Below, piece after piece: positions 1 through 12,111 of a stretch of DNA of 64,000 nt. The notes under the pieces were generated by a model, which saw nothing but the letters and a program-made list of their open reading frames with translations, had not been told where the DNA came from and did not search any database. The position numbers were made by a program, and so were the translations under genes. Position 1 is the stretch's first letter, and each line of letters begins with the position of its first letter. Source of the stretch: Monodelphis domestica (taxonomy: Eukaryota > Chordata > Mammalia > Didelphimorphia > Didelphidae). The stretch spans positions 202,826,822-202,890,821 of the forward strand of contig NC_077229.1 in assembly GCF_027887165.1 (NCBI RefSeq), in the 5' to 3' direction.

Positions 1-1293
1 ATCCAGTAGCTATATAGACATAACTATGAGAATGCCTGGATGTGCACAAATCTCAAGTATAATCATATTTGTAGGATATAATCAAATTACATGTATTAGA
101 AGGGAATGGAAAACTACAACTTCAGACAAAGGTTAGCATCAAATTTTCGGTAAGTCACTTGTTTTAGGATAGCCTGTACTCACACAATATTATTACAAAG
201 AAGTGCTTAAAACTTTATTACTGTTCTGTCAAAAATGGTTGTGTTGGACATTCCCATTAAAATGGTCTCTGTGAAGCTACTGAATTTCTGGCATTGCAGC
301 AAACAACGTATTTGTGACTCTTTAACTCATGTGTCTCAATTGTAAAAAGCCTGCCTGAGATCATAATAGGATATTGATTAATGTGGGCACCATACAGAGC
401 AGAGATGCATTCTTTTGGGGAGCACTAAAGGTCACTGTTTGATTACTCAATAACTTTTCAACTACAAGTATTGCTATTTAAAGGTATGTTTGACTGCTAT
501 GGCTTTGTTGCAAATGAAACATTGGAAAGCTAGTTTCTTTATCATGGAAATAACAAGGTGGGTAGTTGGTTTTTGTACCACCAATTTTTTAAATGTTTCC
601 TTTTATAGGCTATGTTTTCATATTCCAAAAATGATGGAACAAAATGATTATATAGTTTCTTCTGATATATCTTAATATCTGTACTCTTTACAGTATAAAA
701 CTTTGAAAAAACACTATTCTAAGACTGAGAAGCTGCAAATTTTAATCCTGGTAGTGTCATTAATACACTGTGTTATATTTAGCAAGTTTCCAAAATTATA
801 AATTGAGGTTGCTTGCCTGGAGAAATAGAGATTAAAATCATTTTACTTCTTAGCATGTCAGTTTCCTCATTTTCAAAGTGAAAGTGTTTGATTAAATAAA
901 CTCTAAATTTTTTTAAAGTACTCAAGCCTATGATCCGTTTATATCATGGGACTGGTGAGTGGAAGACCTATCATTAGGCACATGAACAATTTGCTCTATC
1001 TGAAAAGTTCCCCCATGAGGACATTGTTTGAGTCTATTTGCAGGCATGTGTAACAGAGAAAACTGGGTCTCCACTTTTGAGTGTACACAGGTGTCCTGTG
1101 ACTACTTCCTTTCCACTTATCATGTGGTGAAGTGGAAACATTGGGTTTGCACTAAGTTAGAATACATCCAGATATACATACATTCATACACACAAAGGGC
1201 ACTGATGGAGAAAAAAATTTTTCCCTTCCAAATGGCCATGAGACATAAGGATAATTCTGAAATTCAGAGGGATTACATTTGTATATGTAAGGG

Positions 1294-1294
<1 letters not shown>
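1..1294. other. Non-coding sequence without recognised feature
   Basis: AT-rich sequence with only short chance reading frames that lack any recognisable domain. I see no repeat family I can name. A weak CORE-SINE-like stretch may lie near 835-900 (words such as tcagtttcctcat), but it is too short to call. Confidence 0.5.

Positions 1295-1344
<50 letters not shown>
1295..1344 (+). repeat. (TG)25 microsatellite
   Basis: Fifty bases of uninterrupted TG dinucleotide, followed by an imperfect tail (tctgtatgtg). Its long translations in both directions (Cys-Val and Thr-His runs) are artefacts of the dinucleotide. A perfect array of this length is expected to be polymorphic. Confidence 0.97.
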
Positions 1345-1346
<2 letters not shown>

Positions 1347-1769
1347 TGTATGTGTTTAGTTCTCCCTTCACCAGGATAGGTGGTAAGCATCTGGCCTGCT
1401 AGCAAGCTTATGACTGTGATGGCACCTACTGTTGGTGTCTTATTTTTTGTATAGAGCCTTGTGAGATTGCAAAAGTAGTCACTAGGTGTACAGTCCTAGG
1501 AATTTATACCAGAATTTTCTGGTAGCCCAGGGAAGAGAATAGACACATAGAACCCAGAATAAAGGTGGATTTATGAAAGCCAAAGTGTGGTGTCTTGCAA
1601 TTAAGGAAATAATTCTATCAATTACATAATTATGAGTTGCATTTTTTAATAAAATCTTTGTACAAATAACTTTCAATTTGAAAGCACTTTTATAGGACCT
1701 GAGTTAAAGAGAAGAGAATATACTCTTGTTTGGGAATCATGTGGATCTCATGGGCCCATAGGCCACATA
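1345..1769. other. Non-coding sequence without recognised feature
   Basis: No gene, RNA or repeat recognised between the TG array and the next SINE. Confidence 0.5.
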
Positions 1770-1965
1770 GCTGGTAATTCTGGTATAATGGATAAGGTAC
1801 TCCACTGTGTTCAAATTCTGTCACTAACATTTATGAACCTTCTGACCATGACCATAATATTTGACCTCTGAATATCAGTTTTTCCCATATATTAAATGAA
1901 AAGAATAGAGTAAATGGTCTCTAAGTTTTGTTCTAGGTCTTAATCTATGATCTATAGAAGGTAAA
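1770..1965 (+). repeat. CORE-SINE (MIR/THER-like), decayed
   Basis: The order of landmarks is that of a mammalian tRNA-headed CORE-SINE: a head with 'aatggataaggtac', then 'gttcaaattctgtc' (B-box-like), 'gacctctgaatatcag', 'aaatgaaaagaatagag', and the tail 'ggtctctaagtt...ctatgatct'. It is heavily substituted, so old. The exact subfamily cannot be assigned by eye. Confidence 0.6.
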
Positions 1966-2239
1966 TTATATGTAGTTATATATAGGATTATATATAGTGT
2001 TTATGTATATACATAGTCATTTTGAAGTTCAAATGAAATGATATATTTAAAGTATTTAGTGAATCTTGAAGTGTTATAGAAATTTCAGATATTTCAAATT
2101 TTAGGATAATTTTTTCAATCATTGTAATCCCTTTGGAAAGTTAAAGTTAGAAAGAGACTGACATATCAAATTTCTTTCTTTCTCAGCTCTGCTTAGTAAT
2201 ACCTAGAAAAAAAATTAAGATTGTCCTAAAATTTCATTC

Positions 2240-3000
2240 ATGTGATCTTAAGTTAAGATATATAGAAGTTCCTCCCCCTCAAGAACTGCCCCCATTCCCT
2301 TGGCCCTCCTAGTACCTATCTCTGGGAATAGCTGCCAGCAATGGGGGGAATTCTTCTTTAATGCTCCTTTTATTTTACACATAAAATTTTATTTTAATGT
2401 TTCTATTTATTAGTTTTTTCGGTGGATGTGGATATTCACAAGTTACTCTTCAAATATTAATTATGCAACTGTATATAATGTTCTCTTGGTTCTACTCATT
2501 TTGTTCTTCATCATTTCATGTAGGTCTTTCCAAGTTTTTTTTTTAACTGACCTGTTCATAATTTCTTATGGTATAGTAGTATTTCATCACAATCATATGC
2601 CATACCCTGTTTGGCCATTCCTCAATTTCCAGTTGTTTGCTGTGTTAGAGAGGTGATATAAATATTCCAGAATTTATAGGTCCTCTCCCTTTTCCCCTGA
2701 TCTCCTTGGGTAAAAGACCAACAGTGGTATTTCTGGGTTTAAAGGCATATACACCTTAATAACACTGGGAATAATTCAAAAATTTCTCCAAAATGTTTGG
2801 ATCATTTTGCATTTTCACTGACAGTATGTTAATATTCCCATTTTTTCACATTCCCTACAAAATTTTTCATTTTCCCCTTCTATCATTTTAGCCAGTCTAA
2901 CAGGTGTGAGATATTTTACAATTGTTTTGATTTGCATTTCTCTAATTAGTAGTGATTTTGAGCATTTTTATATGGCTATATATAACTTTGATTTCTTAAT
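2240..3000 (-). mobile_element. Old L1 fragment, ORF2 3' part and 3' UTR, antisense
   Basis: On the minus strand this resembles the C-terminal ORF2 region of the younger L1s in the same window. The plus-strand words 'atagtagtatttcatca' and 'tttggccattcctcaattt' match the antisense of the segment encoding the PSIGEWLNKL...MEYY region. The stretch near 2890-2960 matches the antisense of the region encoding RYKSKQ...TPSRLA. Substitutions and indels are numerous, so it is clearly older than the L1s at 5.9, 22.2 and 45.9 kb. Boundaries are approximate. Confidence 0.65.
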
Positions 3001-3266
3001 CCAAGAACCATAATGTTTTTTGGCACTGCTATTCTACTTTCTCTCCTTCTTTAGTCTTCATTGTCCCAGTACCTACCTAAGGAAGGTAGGCAGAAATAAT
3101 ATCACTACCACAAAAATGTCCTAACTCCTTCTTTTCCATTGTGACTGAGCTACAGAATGGCTCCTAAGCTTTGAAGAGGATGGAAGTAACCAACTCTATA
3201 CCTTCCAGTGAGATAAAGAACCATATTATCATTTGTACTTATACTTCCTCTTATCCTCCAGGCTTT

Positions 3267-3979
3267 GCCTTTTAATCCAGCCATACCACTGCTGAGTTTG
3301 TACCTCAAAGGAAAAGTATGTGTATAAATGTATAAATATATGAATAAAAGTGTCATAGCTGTGCTTTTTGTGGTGGCAAAAAGTTGGAAAATGAGGAGAT
3401 GCCCTTCAATTGGGGAATGGCTGAACAAATTGTGCTATCTGTTGGTGATGGAATACTATTGTGTTAAAAGGAACAATGGACTCGAGAACTTCCATGTGAA
3501 CTGGAACTACCTTCAGGAATTATTGCAGAGTGAAAGGAGCAGAAGCTGGGAGACATTGTACATAGAATTTGATACATTATGGCATAATTTAATGTAATGG
3601 ACTTCTCTACTAGCAACAATGCAATGATCTAGGACAATCCTGAGGGACTTATGAGAAAGATCACTATACACATGCAGAGGAAGAACTGTGGGAGTAGAAA
3701 CACAGAAGAAAGACATTTCCTTGATCATATGGTTTGATGGGGATATGATAGGGGATGTAGACACTAAATGATCACTCTATTGCAAACATTACTAATATGG
3801 AAATAGATCTTGATAAATGATACTTGTAATACTCAGTTGAATTGCATATTGGCTAATGAAGGGGATGGGAGGAAGAGAGGGAAAGAAGATGTATCATGTA
3901 GCCATCAAAAATATTCTAAATTCATTAATTCAATTAATTAATTTTAAAATGGCAAAAAATAAAATTAAAATTAAAAAAC
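3267..3979 (+). mobile_element. 5'-truncated L1, 3' end of ORF2 plus 3' UTR
   Basis: The segment begins within the ORF2 tail (aligned with the 'ctttgatccagc' region of the L1 at 5.9 kb). It encodes a recognisable PSIGEWLNKL...VMEYYCVKRNN tail (about 3390-3597), continues through the 3' UTR and ends in an A-rich tail at 3952-3978. A 9-bp direct repeat, ccaggcttt, lies at 3258-3266 and 3982-3990. This fits a target-site duplication and gives the insertion limits. It is non-autonomous: all of ORF1 and the endonuclease and RT domains are missing. Confidence 0.75.
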
Positions 3980-3990
3980 CCCCAGGCTTT

Positions 3991-4334
3991 ATTATCTATC
4001 ATGCTTCTATATATTCATATCTCTAGTAATGGGTACCTTAAGTACTTACTTAGTCTATGTACCTTTTGCATTACTACAGCAGACAAAAATTTCTGGGCCT
4101 TTCTATGTTCCCCATAGCTCCAGTGTGCTCTAGTCTGCACCAGTTAAAGAGTGAGTTCCATGAAAGCAGGGACTATATAGCTTTTTAATTTTTTTCCCAA
4201 ACAAAGAACATCATGGTAGGTATATAGCAAGTATTTTATAAAAAATATATTCCTTTTCTAATTTATAAATTAAACTAGAGAAAGCCCTCTTATACCCTAA
4301 GTTGTTACCCAGTATTTTCCTATTCAGATAGCCC
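3991..4334. other. Non-coding sequence without recognised feature
   Basis: Nothing recognised beyond a short A/T-rich stretch. Confidence 0.45.
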
Positions 4335-4990
4335 CCCAAATGATAAGTAACCAATCAATCAACAATTCTTCATTAAGGGCCTATTATGTCCTAAACTCTA
4401 TATTAGACACTAGGGATATAAATACAAGAATGAAACAATGTCTATATTCTAGAAACTAATATTATAGTGGTAGAGACATACATATATAACCAAATAAATA
4501 TAGAAAAATAAATGCAAATAAGTTCAAAGTAGTTAAATATCAGGTAATTACAAAAGGAAATACCTATTAGAATAATGAGGAAAGGCTTTATGTAGAAAAT
4601 GGTACTTGAGCTGCAACTGGATGGAAATGGAGAATCAAGTGATAGTGGTGAGGAAGGCAAGAATTCTAAGCATGTGAGATGCCTGTAAATGCTTTAAGAT
4701 AGAAAACTAAATGTTACATGTAAGGAACAGAAAGAAGACCAGTTTGGATTAGTCACTGATTGTGAAAAGAAGAGAAATTGATAATAAAACTAGAAAGATA
4801 GGTTAAAACCAGGTTGTAAGGGACTTTCAGAGGACTTTATATTTTGCCTTAGTGGGAATAAAGTAGCTACTGGTGTTTATTGAGGAGAAATGAGACAGTC
4901 AGATCTACACATAAAAAATTACTTTGGCAGCTGTGGATGATGGACTAATTGTATTTGAACTTTTTGAAAGATCCAGATGGTCTTTGAGTT
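4335..4990 (+). repeat. Ancient dispersed repeat (copy 1), family uncertain
   Basis: Begins with the common mammalian repeat motif 'attaagggcctattatgtcc...ggatataaatacaag'. It later contains 'aggctttatgtagaaaatgg', 'ggttgtaagggact' and 'ttggcagctgtggatgatgg'. The same series of landmarks in the same order and strand recurs at about 59790-60330, so this is one repeat family with two diverged copies. I recognise it as an old LINE-like dispersed sequence but cannot name the family securely. Confidence 0.5.
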
Positions 4991-5334
4991 GGTGTAGACA
5001 AAAGGAAAAACAATACCTAGTAATGACTGACATTATGATAATATGAGTCTCTATATTTAGGTCATCAGGTACTCAGAAAAGAGCCACCAGTCCTGTGCCT
5101 AAGAAGACTTCCAGGCCATGATATGATATTTCAATTTTTTTCTGAAATTCTTTATTAGTATAGGAAGTCACTCCACTTGTACAAATTTTATTTGAAAGAT
5201 CATGAGATCATATAATATATTTCAAAATCAATGATCTTTAGAGTTTTTGGATCCAAACCCCCTCATTTGGGGTGAGAAGTAAGATTCTACATATGAAGAA
5301 ATGGAGGCTTCCTGATACACACTGTAAAAATAGA
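4991..5334. other. Non-coding sequence with possible MIR fragment
   Basis: Mostly unrecognised. The stretch at about 5235-5320 ('ccccctcatttgggg...gaagaaatggaggc') resembles part of an antisense MIR-type SINE but is too short to be sure. Confidence 0.35.
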
Positions 5335-5661
5335 CTTGAACTCTGGACTTCAATCCCCAGAAGCCCTTGCTCCACTTCCCCAGAATGCTTTGAATTCTCA
5401 CGTGGGCCAAGATCAAGAAGGAATTTAAGCTGATTGCAAAGGCTTTTGTCTCTCTTTTGGACTTTCCTTTTTGGGGCAGACATGGCTCTTTCCATAATGT
5501 AGGTGAGGTCTTGTCTAGGCCTCTCTGGCCTAGGCACCTTTTTCTCATCCTGTATTTTCTTTAATCCTTAATCTTCAATAAGCCTCTAAAAGTATAATAC
5601 TCCTTGCAGAAAAACTAATTTCTACCTGCCTCAGTCTCCCCTAAATTTTAATCTTTACAAC
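5335..5661 (+). repeat. Solo LTR-like segment (endogenous retrovirus-like), plus orientation
   Basis: The segment reads like the 3' half of a retroviral LTR: a C/T-rich region, a polyadenylation-like 'cttcaataagcctc' at about 5573-5586, and an end in 'tttacaaca'. I recognise the 'cttttgtctctctt...cctgcctcagtctccc' pattern as a high-copy marsupial repeat type from memory. No internal retroviral coding sequence lies on either side, so if the call is right it is a solo LTR. The 5' limit is uncertain. Confidence 0.4.
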
Positions 5662-5917
5662 ACAAAAATATTTCTATCATGTGCCTGAGGGAAGATTCAA
5701 AGATTCAAACTCATATGATCAAATACTCTGCCCATAGCACCATGCTTCCTCTATAATCTATTTTTTTCTTCTACAATTCATCCTAAAAGTAGGGGTAAAA
5801 AGAAACAGTAAAATCTATGAAAGGTATTGGTTCTCATAATATTAACAAAGGATTGTCATTTACAATTTATTTTACTTAATATTCAATAAATAACCTGGTA
5901 TTTACATAGTCTGTTAA

Positions 5918-5931
5918 GATCTACATTCATG
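5918..5931 (+). repeat. Target-site duplication, 5' copy
   Basis: The 14-bp sequence gatctacattcatg occurs here and again at 12448-12461, immediately flanking the L1. It shows that the element between them is one complete insertion event. Confidence 0.93.
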
Positions 5932-5943
5932 AGACTTCTGGTC

Positions 5944-5954
5944 AAGATGGCGGC
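5944..5954 (+). promoter_or_regulatory. YY1-like site at the L1-A 5' end
   Basis: The sequence aagatggcggc, about a dozen bases into the element, matches the YY1 consensus. In primate L1 a YY1 site at the same place positions transcription initiation at +1. Function in this family is inferred from that parallel. Confidence 0.55.
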
Positions 5955-6222
5955 TTAGAGAAAGCTAAAGTTCAGATCTCCTGAAACCCTTCCCTACCAA
6001 ACTCAAATTATATGTTCCTAGGGCACCAAAATTCAAAATGATCAACAGCCTAGACCCTGGGAATCGTCCTCCTGGCCCTGGACCTGGATCAAAAGGTATG
6101 GCCCCCCAAAAAATCCAGAACCCGAGACCACTGGGACCAAAGGGGTAGGCAGAAGGAAGATCCTAGGACCCATCCCCCCCAACCCAGAGCTCTGAGTCCG
6201 AGGCAGCAGAGCCCCATGGCCT

Positions 6223-6600
6223 GCTATTCTGAAGGCCGCTTCCTGAAAACAACCTGACCCAGTCGAGGGGGTACCCAGAGAGCAGGGAAACAGAGAGAGA
6301 TGGGGGAGCTTGTAACCCCCTGGGAAGAGCCCTCTGATCTCCTGGAAGCCGTGGACCCTCCCCCTCAGTGAGCAAAGTCATCTGGAAGAACAGCAAACCT
6401 CAGGGCTAGCAAAATGGCCTTGGGAGCCGGCTATTCTGAAGACCACATCCTGAAAACAACCTGACACAGTCGAGGGGGCACCCAGACAGCAGGGAAACAG
6501 AGAGAGACGGGGGAGCTTGGAACCCCCTGGGAGGAGCCCTTGGAGCTCTGGGAAGCCGCGGCCCCTTCCCCCACAGAGTGCTGGCGCTGGCCTGCTAAGG
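6223..6600 (+). repeat. Tandem ~207-bp units in the L1-A 5' UTR
   Basis: The word gctattctgaag starts at 6223 and again at 6430. Sequence after each start stays alignable over most of the 207-bp spacing (shared: gaaaacaacctgac, cagtcgaggggg, agcagggaaacagagagaga, ggggagcttg, aaccccctggga). The second unit is partial, fading near 6600. This is a promoter-region duplication comparable in layout to monomer repeats of mouse L1. Confidence 0.8.
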
Positions 6601-6826
6601 CACAGAAATAAGAGCCACGCCAGGCTTAGAGCACAGAAGTAAAGCAATGGAAAAGCATCGGGAGGATGCTGAGGAGAGGAGGGCAGTAACAGGGACACAC
6701 CAGCAATTCCTGGCTTCCCCGGGAAGACAGAATAACAACTGCATAGAACGGACAATCTGCCTAGGGCTAAAACCTCTGAACACCAGACAGAGATAAGAAA
6801 AGCTAGTCCTCCCCACTCAGACAGAG

Positions 6827-7747
6827 ATGGCAAACTCCACAGAAGCACAAAAGCCCCAAAATTAAAAAAAAAGAAGAGGGGGGCGACTTTGGACACATTT
6901 TATGGAGCAAAAATACAAAACACAGAGGAGATAGAAGAGGAAACACAAGCAAATGCTCCGATACCTTCCAAAGGAAATGGAAACTCTCCACAAACGCATG
7001 AAGAATTTGAATCTGAAATGATCAAAAAGATGGAAGCCTTCCGGGAGGAAAAGTGGGAAATAATGCAAAGGAAATTCACGCATCTACAAAACCAGTTTGA
7101 CCAAAGTGAAAAGGAAAACCAGGCTTTAAAGCAAGAACTAATAAAGCAAAGCAAAAAGACCAAGAAATTAGAAGACAACATAAAATATCTCACTGACAAA
7201 GTGACAGATTTGGAAAATAGAGGGAGAAGAGATAATTTAAGAATAATTGGACTTCCAGAAAAGCCAGAAATTAACAGCAAACTCGACATTGTAATACAAG
7301 AGATAATCAAAGAAAATTGCCCAGAGATTCTAGAACAAGGGGGCAATACAGCCACTGACAGAGCTCACAGAACACTCTCTACACTAAACCCCCAAAAGAC
7401 AACTCCCAGGAATGTAATTGCCAAATTCCAAAACTCTCAAACAAAAGAAAAAAATCCTACAATAAGCCAGAAAAAGACAATTTAGGTATAAAGGAATGCC
7501 AATCAGGGTCACACAAGACCTTGCAAGATCTACTCTAAATGACCGTAAAGCATGGAACATGATCTTCAGAAAGGCAAGAGAACTGTGTCTTCAACCAAGA
7601 ATCAGCTATCCAGCAAAACTGACTATATACTTCCAAGGGAAAGTATGGGCATTCAACAAAATAGAAGATTTCCAACTTTTTGCAATGAAAAGACCAGAGC
7701 ACTGTGGAAAGTTTGATATCAAAAATCAAAGAGCATGGAATACCTGA
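6827..7747 (+). pseudogene. L1-A ORF1 (RNA-binding nucleocapsid-like protein), broken
   Basis: ORF1p is the L1 RNA chaperone, which trimerises through a coiled coil and coats L1 RNA in the cytoplasmic RNP. The start at 6827 is chosen by homology with the minus-strand L1 ORF1 start. This frame hits a stop after about 12 codons, and the body is read from 6889. A charged coiled coil follows (FESEMIKKMEAF to KKLEDNIKYL), then the RRM signature ENRGRRDNLRIIGLPEK, then the C-terminal domain. At 7448-7454 an A run has seven bases where the minus-strand L1 has six. This shifts the frame, so the C-terminal domain (RVTQDLARSTLNDRKAWN) continues in another frame to 7747. Confidence 0.93.
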
Positions 7748-8297
7748 AAAGGTAAATATGGTAAATATGAAGGAAAGGGAAAAGGAGAAAAATGATATCT
7801 TCTTCTTTTACTCAAACACTCTTCTATAAGGAATATATTTATATTAATCTATGTATACTAACACGTGGGGAAAATGTAATGTGTAAAAAATGGTGAAAAA
7901 AAAAGAAAGACCAAATAGAATAATCGTTCTCACACAAAGATTCACATGGGAAGGGGAGGGGAAGAAAACTCCTATAAGAAGGAGAAGAAGAGAGTTTTTT
8001 TACTTAAAACTTACTCTCAGGTAAATCAACTCTGAGAGGGAAAAACATCCAGATGCATTGGAATCTTGAATTCTATCTTACCCAACAAGGGTAGGGAGAA
8101 GAGAAAAACAAGGGGGGGGGGGAGAGAGGGAAAACAAAAGGGGAAAGAAAGATAAGGGGGAGGGGAGGGAACAAAAAGGGAGGGACTAAAAAAAAAGATA
8201 TAAAGGGAGGGGACAAGGAGGACCAATTTAAAGTAAATCACTGGACTAAAAGGTAGAGCCAAAGAAGAAAAGGTTAGAACCAGGGAAGGATATCAAA

Positions 8298-11200
8298 ATG
8301 CCAGGGAGTCCACAAATGACAGTCATAACTTTGAACGTGAATGGGATGAACTCACCCATAAAATGTAGATGAATAGCAGAATGGATTAGAATCCAAAACC
8401 CTACCATATGTTGTCTTCAAGTAACACACATGGGGTGGGTTGACACCCACAAGGTCAGAATTAAATGATGGAGTAAGACCTTCTGGGCCTCAACTGACAG
8501 AAAGAAGGCAGGAGTGGTAATCATGATATCAGATAAAGCCAAAGCAAAAATAGACCTGATCAAAAGTGATAGGGAAGGTAATTTTATTTTGTTAAAAGGG
8601 ACTTTAGATAATGAGGAAATATCACTAATCAACATGTATGCACCAAATAAAATAGCCCCCAAATTTCTAATGGAGAAACTAGGAGAATTGAAGGAAGAAA
8701 TAGACAGTAAAACCATATTAGTGGGAGACTTAAACCAACCATTATCAAATTTAGATAAATCAAACCAAAAAATAAATAAAAAAGAGGTGAAAGAAGTGAA
8801 TGAAATCTTAGAAAAATTAGAATTAATAAACATATGGAGAAAAATAAATAAGGATAAAAAGGAATACAACTTCTCAGCACCACATCGCACATTCACAAAA
8901 ATTGACAATACATTAGATCACAGAAACATAACATACAAATGCAGAAAAGCAGAAATAATAAATGCAGCCTTCTCAGATAACAAGGCAATGAAAATAATGA
9001 TCAGTAAAGGTACATGGAAAACCAAAGCAAAAACTATTTGGAAATTAAACAATATGATACTCCAAAATCATTTAGCTAAAGAAGAAATCATAGAAACAAT
9101 TAATAATTTCATCGAGGAAAATGACAATGGTGAGACATCCTTTCAAACCTTTTGGGATGCAGCCAAAGTGGTAATCAGAGGTAATTTCATATCCCTGAGT
9201 GCATATATTAACAAACTAGGGAAAGCAGAGATCAATCAATTGGAAATGCAAATGAAAAAACTCAAAAGCGATCAAACTAAAAACCCCCAGCAGAAAACCA
9301 AACTAGAAATCCTAAAAATTAAGGGAAAAATTAATAAAATCGAAAGTGATAGAACTATTGATTTAATAAATAAGACTATAAGCTGGTACTTTGAAAAAAC
9401 AAACAAAATAGACAAAGTACTGGTCAATCTAATTTTAAAAAGGAAGGAAGAAAAGCAAATTAATAGCATCAAAGATGAAAAGGGAGACTACCTCTGATGA
9501 AGAGGAAATTAAGGCAATCATTAGAAATTTCTTTGCCCAATTATATGGCAATAAATACACCAATTTAGGTGATATGGATGAATATATACAAAACTACAAA
9601 CTGCCTAGACTAACAGAAGAGGAAATAGAATTCTTAAATAATCTCATATCAGAATATGAAATCCAAAAAGGCATCAAAGAACTTCCTAAGAAAAAATCCC
9701 CAGGGCCTGATGGATTCACCAGTGAATTCTATCAAACATTCAGAGAACAGTTAATCCCAATACTCTACAAACTGTTTGACATAATAAGCAAAGAGGGAGT
9801 TCTACCAAACTCCTTTTATGACACAAACATGGTAGTGATTCTAAAAGCAGACAGGTCAAAAACAGAGAAAGAAAACTATAGACCAATTTCCCTAATGAAT
9901 ATAGATGCAAAAATCTTAAATAGGATACTAGCAAAAAGACTCCAGCAAGTGATCAGAAGGATCATCCACCATGATCAAGTAGGATTCATACCAGGGATGC
10001 AGGGCTGGTTCAATATATTAGGAAAACCATCCACATAATTGACCACATCAACAAACAAACCAAGAAGACTCACATGATTATCTCAATAGAAGCAGAAAAA
10101 AGCCTTTGATAAAATACAACACACATTCCTATTAAAAAAAACAAAACTAGAAAGCATAGGAATAGAAAGGTAGTTCCTAAAAATAATAAACAGTATATAT
10201 CTAAAACAATCAGCTAATATCATCTGCAATGGGGATAAACTAGATGCATTCCCAATAAGATCAGGAGTGAAACAAGGATACCCATTATCACCTCTACTAT
10301 TTGACATTGTACTAGAAACACTAGCAGTAGCAATTAGAGAAGAAAAATAAATTGAAGGCATCAAAATAGGCAAGGAGGTAACTAAGCTATCGCTCTTTGC
10401 AGATGACATGATGGTCTACTTAAAGTATCCTAGAGGTTCAACCAAAAAGCTAATTGAAATAATCAACAACTTTAGCAAAGTTGCAGGATACAAAATAAAC
10501 CCACACAAATGATCAGCTTTTATATATATCTCCAACACAGCTCAGCAGAAAGAACTAGAAAGAGAAATATCATTCAAAATCACCTTAGACAAAATAAAAT
10601 ACCTAGGAATCTATCTCCCAAGACAAACACAGGAACTACATGAACACAACTACAAAACACTCTCCACACAACTAAAACTAGACTTGAACAAGGAAAAACA
10701 TTAACTGCTCATGGATAGGATGAGCCAATATAATAAAAATGACCATCCTACCCAAACTTATTTATCTGTTTAGTGCCATACCCATGGAACTTCCAAAATA
10801 TTTCTTTACTGATTTAGAAAAAACCATAACAAAATTCATTTGGATAACAAAAGATCACGGATATCCAGGGAAATAATGAAAAAAATACAAAGAAAGGGGG
10901 CCTTGCAGTCCCAGACCTTAAACTATATTACAAAGCAGCAGTCATCAAAACAATTTGGTACTGGCTAAGAGATAGAAAGGAAGATCAGTGGAATAGACTG
11001 GGGGAAATCAACCTCAGCAAGACAGTATATGATAAACTCAAAGATCCCAGCTTTGGGGACAAAAATCCACTATTCGATAAAAACTGCTGGGAAAACTGGA
11101 AGACAGTGTGGGAGAGATTAGGTTTGGATCAACACCTCACACCCTACACCAAGATAAATTCAAAATGGGTGAATGACTTAAACATAAAGAAGGAAACCAT

Positions 11201-12111
11201 AAGTAAATTGGGTAAACACAGAATAGTATACATGTCAGACCTTTGGGAGGGGAAAGACTTTAAAACCAAGCAAGACATAGAAAGAATCACAAAATGTAAA
11301 ATAAATAATTTCGACTACATCAAATTAAAAAGCTTTTGTACAAACAAAACCAATGTAACTAAAATCAGAAGGGTAGCAACAAATTGGGAAACAATCTTCA
11401 TAAAAACCTCTGACAAAGGTTTAATTACTCAAATTTACAAAGAGCTAAATCAACTGTACAAAAAGTCAAGCCATTCTCCAATTGATAAATGGGCAAGGGA
11501 CATGGATAGGCAGTTCTCAGATAAAGAAATCAAAACAATTAATAAGCACATGAAGAAGTGTTCTAAGTCTCTTATAATCGAGAGATGCAAATCAAAACAA
11601 CTCTAAGGTATCACCTCACACCAAGCAGATTGGCTAGCATGAGAGCAAAGGAAAGTAATGAATGCTAGAGGGGATGTGGAAAAATAGGGACATTAATTCA
11701 TTGCTGGTGGAGTTGTGTATTGATCCAACCATTCTGCAGGGCAATTTGGAACTATGCCCAAATGGCGACAAAAGAATGTCTACCCTTTGATCCAGCTATA
11801 GCACTGCTGGTCTGTACCCCAAAGAGATAATGGACAAAAAGACCAAAATGACTTGTACAAAAATATTCATAGCTGCACTTTTTGTGGTGGCCCAAAACTG
11901 GAAAACGAAGGAATGCCCATCAATTGGGGAATGGCTGAGCAAATTGTGGTATATGTTGGTGATGGAATACTATTGGGCTAAAAGGAATAACAAGGTGGAG
12001 GAATTCCATGGAGACTGGAACAACCTCCAGGAAGTCATGCAGAGCAAGAGGAGCAGAACCAGGAGAACATTGTACACAGAGACTAATACACTGTGGTATA
12101 ATCGAATGTAA
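8298..12111 (+). pseudogene. L1-A ORF2 (endonuclease-reverse transcriptase), broken
   Basis: ORF2p nicks target DNA and reverse-transcribes L1 RNA at the nick. The N-terminal APE-like endonuclease starts ITLNVNGMNS. Within the first 60 codons there are in-frame TGA stops near 8370 and 8468. The catalytic Glu of the QETH motif is Val (caa gta aca cac, near 8418), and the SDH motif near 8976 reads SDN. A two-base loss near 9489 shifts frame before the RT. The fingers motif [15 protein letters not shown] is present, and the palm motif [10 protein letters not shown] survives near 10400. A two-base insertion near 10017 and more breaks follow. The C-terminal tail (PSIGEWLSKLWYML) ends at 12111. The family length of about 1,270 codons is preserved, so the damage is point-like rather than truncation. 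Confidence 0.94.

Noticed and set aside
5228..5548. Two overlapping minus-strand frames of about 100 codons
   Set aside because: Both cross a MIR-like piece and an LTR-like segment; no domain and no consistent codon signal.
6378..7083. Open frames of up to 172 codons on the minus strand across the L1-A 5' UTR and ORF1
   Set aside because: Antisense shadows of the L1; no domain, and they end where the L1 indels fall.
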